In this document: positions 7,706 through 10,939 of the stretch, in pieces
Layout of the letters: every line of letters starts with the position of its first letter
How positions within the stretch are numbered: the stretch's first letter is position 1
Assembly (NCBI GenBank): GCA_024695225.1
Contig: JAILIO010000231.1
Span: 1-10,939 of the forward strand
Direction: 5' to 3'
DNA length: 10,939 bases
Source of the DNA: Lachnospiraceae bacterium
GTDB taxonomy: Bacteria > Bacillota > Clostridia > Lachnospirales > Lachnospiraceae
Translations under genes and position numbers: made by a program
Notes under the pieces: model-generated
Database searches by the model: none
Told to the model about the DNA's origin: nothing
What the model saw: the letters and a program-made list of their open reading frames with translations, nothing else

Positions 7706-8548
7706 ATGGGAGTATTGAAAACTGAATACTGGGTGAAGCCTTACGAGAAGCTGACATTTACGGATGACTTTATGTTCGGCAAAGTGATGCAGAACAACAG
7801 GGAACTCTGCAGGAGGATGATCGAGATACTACTGGATGTGAAGATCCGAAAGATCGAGTACATTGAGCCACAGAAAAGTGTTGAGATAACCGCGGACAAC
7901 AGAGGCGTCAGGTTTGATGCATATGTTGATGACGATGAAGGCACAGTATATGAGATTGAGATGCAGACCACAAGGCACTGGGCAATTCCCAAGAGAAGCC
8001 GTTATTATCAGTCTATGATCGACCTGAACATGCTGGAAAGAGGGAATGTATATGACGCTCTTCCCAGAAGTTATGTGATATTCCTGTGTACCTTTGATCC
8101 GTTTGGGTACGGAAGACACATTTATACATTTGAGAATATCTGCCTTCAGGACCAAGATATACATCTGGGAGATGATACGGCAAAGGTGTTCGTGTCCTGT
8201 GAGCAGGGCGGGCTTGACGATGTGTCCGGTGAAATGAAATCATTTCTGGATTTTTTGGCAGGAGGAGTTCCGACCAGTGACTTTACAAAGAATCTGGATG
8301 CAGCTGTAAAGGTTGCAAGAAGCGCAAAAAATTGGAGGGTTGAGTATATGACTCTGGAGATGAAACTGGAAGAATATAAGAGAATGGGGAAGGAAGAAGG
8401 CCGGGAGGAAGGCGTATTTCTTGCTCAGTATTCTAATGTATCAAAAGGGGTTTTCGGTGTTGAAAAAGGAGCCGAACTGCTTGGGGTGAGCGTCGAAGAA
8501 TTTATCAAGGGAATGCAGGATCACGGCTATGTCCTGCCTTCCAAATGA
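7706..8548 (+). CDS. Rpn family recombination-promoting nuclease / PD-(D/E)XK transposase-like protein
   Basis: The 280-residue product has the layout of the Rpn/PDDEXK_2 family (related to E. coli RpnA-E and often annotated as putative transposase). The N-terminus carries the usual L-T-F-T-D-D-F-M-F-G-K-V-M segment (residues 16-28). The nuclease core follows: RFDAYVDD with D71, then a hydrophobic strand ending in E85-x-Q87 (YEIEMQ), the Q-variant of the D/E-x-K motif seen in this family. The middle has the typical RSRYYQSMIDLNML and SYVIFLCTFDPFG segments. The C-terminal part ends in charged GKEEGREEG repeats and a short helical tail. Rpn proteins are DNA endonucleases that promote RecA-independent recombination; that activity is known for the family, not shown here. 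The start is well supported by AGGAGG at 7693-7698, seven nt before the ATG. The gene looks intact. No terminal inverted repeats or target duplications were seen around it, so it is not called a mobile element. Confidence 0.9.
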   Translation: MGVLKTEYWVKPYEKLTFTDDFMFGKVMQNNRELCRRMIEILLDVKIRKIEYIEPQKSVEITADNRGVRFDAYVDDDEGTVYEIEMQTTRHWAIPKRSRYYQSMIDLNMLERGNVYDALPRSYVIFLCTFDPFGYGRHIYTFENICLQDQDIHLGDDTAKVFVSCEQGGLDDVSGEMKSFLDFLAGGVPTSDFTKNLDAAVKVARSAKNWRVEYMTLEMKLEEYKRMGKEEGREEGVFLAQYSNVSKGVFGVEKGAELLGVSVEEFIKGMQDHGYVLPSK

Positions 8549-8586
8549 AATGTTACCAGAAAGGTGATCTGCTGCCAACAATGAAA

Positions 8587-8592
8587 AGGAGG
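8587..8592 (+). promoter_or_regulatory. Ribosome binding site that fixes the flavin reductase start at 8599
   Basis: AGGAGG lies six nt before the ATG at 8599. An in-frame ATG at 8545 would add 18 residues that overlap the preceding stop codon and have no family resemblance, so 8599 is preferred. Confidence 0.85.
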
Positions 8593-8598
8593 AATCGT

Positions 8599-9222
8599 AT
8601 GGACAAGAAAGCTATGTACAAGTTGAGTTATGGTCTGTTTGTGGTTACGGCCTGTGTCGATGGCAGAGATAATGGGTGTATCACAAACACGGCCATCCAG
8701 GTGACATCTGAACCCAACAGGATATCGCTTGCGGTAAATAAATCCAACTATACGCACGACATGATAAAGGCAGCCTGGGATTTCAACATTTCTGTCCTGA
8801 GTGAAGAAGCGGATTTTGAGCTCTTCAAACACTTTGGATTTCAGTCGGGCCGGGATGTGGACAAGTTTGCCGATTTCAAGGATTGCAAGAGGGGCGAGAA
8901 CGGTGCGATGATAATAACCCGCGGCACCAACGCCTTTATTTCCGGAAAGGTTTGTGATTCTGTGGATTTGGGAACGCATACCCTCTTCATTGCAGATGTG
9001 ACAGATATGGAGGTGCTGTCTGATGCAGCCTCCGCCACATATGCGTACTATCAGGATCATATAAAGCCCAAGCCGGAAGCCGTGGGAAAGACTTCGGACG
9101 GCCAGGTGGTCTGGCGCTGCAGGATCTGCGGTTACGAGTATGTTGGAGAGGAACTTCCGGAAGATTTTATTTGTCCGCTGTGTAAGCATCCTGCCAGCGA
9201 CTTCGAGAAAGTGATAAAATAA
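8599..9222 (+). CDS. Flavin reductase-rubredoxin fusion (high-molecular-weight rubredoxin type)
   Basis: The 207-residue product joins two domains. Residues 1 to about 155 form an FMN-binding split-barrel flavin reductase domain: start KLSYGLFVVTACVDGRDNGC, then TNTAIQVTSEPNRISLAVNKSNYTHDMI, typical of the clostridial branch, and a GTHTLFIADVTDME strand near its end. Residues about 168-207 are a rubredoxin domain with W-R-C174-x-x-C177-G-Y and C192-P-L-C195-K, giving the four cysteines that bind one iron. This arrangement matches the Hrb proteins of acetogens and other clostridia, where the flavin domain takes electrons from NAD(P)H and passes them to the rubredoxin, often to reduce a flavodiiron protein during oxygen or nitric oxide detoxification. 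No flavodiiron partner lies in the window. The protein is cytoplasmic, with no signal or membrane segment. It starts 50 nt after the Rpn-like gene with no terminator between them, so read-through from the upstream promoter is likely. Confidence 0.9.
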   Translation: MDKKAMYKLSYGLFVVTACVDGRDNGCITNTAIQVTSEPNRISLAVNKSNYTHDMIKAAWDFNISVLSEEADFELFKHFGFQSGRDVDKFADFKDCKRGENGAMIITRGTNAFISGKVCDSVDLGTHTLFIADVTDMEVLSDAASATYAYYQDHIKPKPEAVGKTSDGQVVWRCRICGYEYVGEELPEDFICPLCKHPASDFEKVIK

Positions 9223-9224
9223 GA

Positions 9225-9361
9225 CCGGGAAATAAAGGCTTGTAAATAAAGGCCTGGAAATAGCTCCCGGAAACATGATCGGGAACTCTCGGAAAATTAA
9301 CCCCGGGAACCGTGGGGAAACAAGATTGGGAAATCCCGGGAAACAAATACAGACCTGGGAC
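9225..9361 (+). repeat. Iterated degenerate octamer (CCGGGAAA-like) filling the spacer
   Basis: About ten near-copies of CCGGGAAA occur in the same orientation, starting at 9225, 9253, 9266, 9279, 9288, 9303, 9313, 9326, 9336 and 9354. Variants are CCTGGAAA, CCCGGAAA, TCGGGAAC, CTCGGAAA, CCGGGAAC, TGGGGAAA, TTGGGAAA and CCTGGGAC. Start-to-start spacing is 28, 13, 13, 9, 15, 10, 13, 10 and 18 nt, so it is not a simple tandem repeat. A second short direct repeat, AATAAAGGC, occurs at 9231-9239 and 9245-9253. Local inverted pairs such as TCCCG/CGGGA (9265-9269 with 9280-9284) could fold in RNA. No T-run terminator and no clear promoter was found here. Confidence 0.6.
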
Positions 9362-9375
9362 AGGGTTTTAATTAC

Positions 9376-10893
9376 TTGAATAATGGTTTAAATACGAAAA
9401 AGAATGTTTACACGCCGATCTGGTATGTCTGTATAGCGCTTACACTGGTCGCTGTTATGATCTTTGTCGGCGAGGATCTGTTTCTGATAACAGGCTGGTA
9501 TGCGGTGTTCGATGAATGCCTGTTGAGCGGTGATCTGGCTCATTTTGCAGATCACCTGATCGCATACTCGCGCGCGAATTACAGTGCCCTCAGCAATATT
9601 ATCGGCGGCATCTGGCTGCTGCCGGTATATTGCCTGTCGGGACTTATTATGCACGGAGAGATTGTAACGCCCATTGCCGCGATCGGCAGGGCTTATTTCG
9701 TGCTGTGGTCGCTTTGGGAAAACATTCTGATCCTGCTGGTCACATTTCTGTCCATAAAAAAGATTAATGATATTTTAAGGCGCCTGGGTTATGGAAGGTT
9801 TATCGTGGTGGCGGATATACTCTATCTGATCACCCCCATCGTTTTCGTATCTTCCGTGGGGACCGGTCAGATCGATTGTTTCGCGGTGCTTTTCATGATA
9901 CTTGGGATCGAAGCGTTTCTGGATGGCAGATATCTGATGACATCCTTCATGATGTCCCTGAGCCTTCTCTATAAAGGAATGCCTGTGATGGTTTATCTCC
10001 CGGCCATGGCGCTCCTGGTATTCAACACCGGCAACGCCCCATCAAGCACGGTGAATGCAAATAACAACACCGCCGGCAAGACCCAGTCTTTTGGCTTCTT
10101 TAATTTCAGCGACAGAAACAGGAATATACCCCTGCATATCGCGGTCCTGATAAGCGTTCCCGCGGTGAATCTCTGCCTTGAAAAGTTTTTATTTCCGGGA
10201 TACAGGGAAATGCGCTCGGGCCTTCAGAATGAGATCAATTTCTTTGACAGGATGCTGATAAATGATCAGGCGGTAAACTGGTTTATACTCACGGCCGGCC
10301 TGATATGTGTCTTCGCAGTGTGGCTGTCTGTAAATGATCTGGTCAGGCGGGAGCATTATCTGATCATGCCGCTGTCTGTCCTTACAGCCTTCTGCCTTAT
10401 GGTGGACTGGAATCCCCAGTGGCTTCTCATACTGGTGCCATTCATTGTGCTGGCCGGATGCTACACCGGATTTTCCGTACCTTACATGTTCTGCTATATG
10501 TTTATGTCTCTTGGGTTCATCCTGTCGGTGCCCATATCCGATGGCCGCGGCTTCGACGACAACGGGATGCTGCACAACGGGATTTTGTATTATCTATACA
10601 AAGATTCGCCAACGGTGTTTATGGGCGATATCCTGACGGGGATCTCACCGCATATGCTGGTCCTGGGACACACGCTCCTGGAAGTCGGAGCAGTGGGGAT
10701 CCTGCTGGTCCTGATCCTGGACTACAGCAGGAAGACCGCGAAAATAAAGACGCAAAACGGACAGCATGATAGCCTCACGGGAGTGAATGCCGATGTGAAT
10801 CCGTGGCTTGTGGCGCTCCAGGTGATGCCCGCCATTATTTATCTTGTGGCATGTCTTGCCATGATCCCCGTAAATATGGCTGCCGGCGGCTGA
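9376..10893 (+). CDS. Polytopic membrane protein, probable GT-C fold (GT87/DUF2029-like) glycosyltransferase
   Basis: The product of 505 residues has roughly 11-13 hydrophobic segments, for example near residues 14-38, 70-92, 105-127, 142-161, 165-182, 187-216, 251-267, 298-318, 327-343, 348-384, 430-449 and 475-500. The GT-C resemblance rests on three features: an acidic pair in the first outer loop (D46-E47 in VFDECL); the segment VGTGQIDCFAVLF at 161-173 followed by a helix and L-L-Y-K200-G-M-P, as in the GQxD/N...K-x-x-P pattern of GT87 (DUF2029) mannosyltransferases; and W-N-P-Q-W-L-L at 345-351, like the family's S-P-Q-Y/W-L-L motif. Such enzymes move a sugar from a polyprenyl-phosphate donor onto an acceptor outside the membrane; donor and acceptor are unknown here. 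The start is uncertain: the frame opens at 9301 and holds no ATG or GTG before TTG at 9376, which has only a weak AGGG ten nt upstream. The first in-frame ATG would cut into the first helix. A loop at about 217-250 is Asn/Ser/Thr-rich. Confidence 0.65.
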   Translation: MNNGLNTKKNVYTPIWYVCIALTLVAVMIFVGEDLFLITGWYAVFDECLLSGDLAHFADHLIAYSRANYSALSNIIGGIWLLPVYCLSGLIMHGEIVTPIAAIGRAYFVLWSLWENILILLVTFLSIKKINDILRRLGYGRFIVVADILYLITPIVFVSSVGTGQIDCFAVLFMILGIEAFLDGRYLMTSFMMSLSLLYKGMPVMVYLPAMALLVFNTGNAPSSTVNANNNTAGKTQSFGFFNFSDRNRNIPLHIAVLISVPAVNLCLEKFLFPGYREMRSGLQNEINFFDRMLINDQAVNWFILTAGLICVFAVWLSVNDLVRREHYLIMPLSVLTAFCLMVDWNPQWLLILVPFIVLAGCYTGFSVPYMFCYMFMSLGFILSVPISDGRGFDDNGMLHNGILYYLYKDSPTVFMGDILTGISPHMLVLGHTLLEVGAVGILLVLILDYSRKTAKIKTQNGQHDSLTGVNADVNPWLVALQVMPAIIYLVACLAMIPVNMAAGG

Positions 10894-10899
10894 AGGAGG
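10894..10899 (+). promoter_or_regulatory. Ribosome binding site of the next gene
   Basis: AGGAGG follows directly on the TGA (10891-10893) of the membrane protein gene, indicating a co-transcribed downstream gene with translation start within about 15 nt. Confidence 0.65.
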
Positions 10900-10913
10900 A
10901 ACTGCATTCAAAA

Positions 10914-10939
10914 ATGTCTGTTATCCCCGATCTTCCTTG
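10914..10939 (+). CDS. Start of a downstream gene, cut by the window edge
   Basis: ATG at 10914 opens a frame (M-S-V-I-P-D-L-P) that runs off the window. Its distance from AGGAGG is 14 nt, which is long. An ATT at 10906 lies at the ideal six nt but is a rare start codon and is in another frame. The product cannot be identified from eight residues. Its position right behind the probable glycosyltransferase suggests the same operon. Confidence 0.35.

Noticed and set aside
7484..8598. Insertion sequence around the Rpn-like gene
   Set aside because: No terminal inverted repeats or target-site duplications were found by eye, and Rpn proteins are usually stand-alone genes despite the transposase label.
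8527..9276. Long open frame on the minus strand (249 codons) over the flavin reductase gene
   Set aside because: It is fully opposite a gene with clear domains and a good RBS. Its protein is rich in His/Arg/Ile in the manner of antisense frames and has no family resemblance.
9225..9361. CRISPR array
   Set aside because: The repeats are only eight nt, degenerate, and separated by 1-20 nt, so there is no repeat-spacer structure.
9354..9372. Terminator after the flavin reductase gene (CCTG-GGA-CAGG then GTTTT)
   Set aside because: The stem has only four base pairs and the T-run is four nt, which is too weak to call.

Overview
The window reads as a Gram-positive anaerobe of the Clostridia, most likely a gut or rumen Lachnospiraceae relative. 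This is inferred from a giant secreted protein built of bacterial Ig-like (Big_2) domains, an Rpn-family PD-(D/E)XK protein, a flavin reductase-rubredoxin fusion, strong AGGAGG ribosome binding sites and a GC content near 50%. No sequence search could be run, so the taxon is a judgement. All convincing genes are on the + strand.

Region 1 (1-7320) is the 3' part of one very large extracellular-protein gene whose beginning lies outside the window. It is broken by an apparent one-base frameshift in the GGG at 732-734. Upstream of the break are a PKD domain and a CnaB-like domain. Downstream are Ig-like/CARDB-like modules, a second CnaB-like domain, an AT-richer module of unknown function (about 1800-3100), a beta-propeller-like region carrying an acidic 24-nt tandem repeat, two CARDB-like segments and seven tandem Big_2 domains ending at the stop codon. 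No LPXTG motif, C-terminal membrane helix or other recognised anchor is present.

Region 2 (7321-7705) is non-coding. It holds a strong intrinsic terminator (7484-7530), a possible promoter with two dyads, and a leader with small hairpins. Region 3 (7706-9222) holds an Rpn-family PD-(D/E)XK protein followed 50 nt later by a flavin reductase-rubredoxin fusion. The two may be co-transcribed, but no functional link between them is evident.

Region 4 (9223-9375) is a short spacer holding about ten degenerate copies of a CCGGGAAA-like octamer. Region 5 (9376-10893) encodes a polytopic membrane protein that looks like a GT-C fold (GT87/DUF2029-like) glycosyltransferase, probably starting at TTG. An AGGAGG directly after its stop codon suggests another gene of the same operon begins at the window edge.

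No complete novel multi-gene system is evident. The observations most worth a second look are the frameshift in the giant gene, its mosaic composition, and the iterated octamer in the 9223-9375 spacer.
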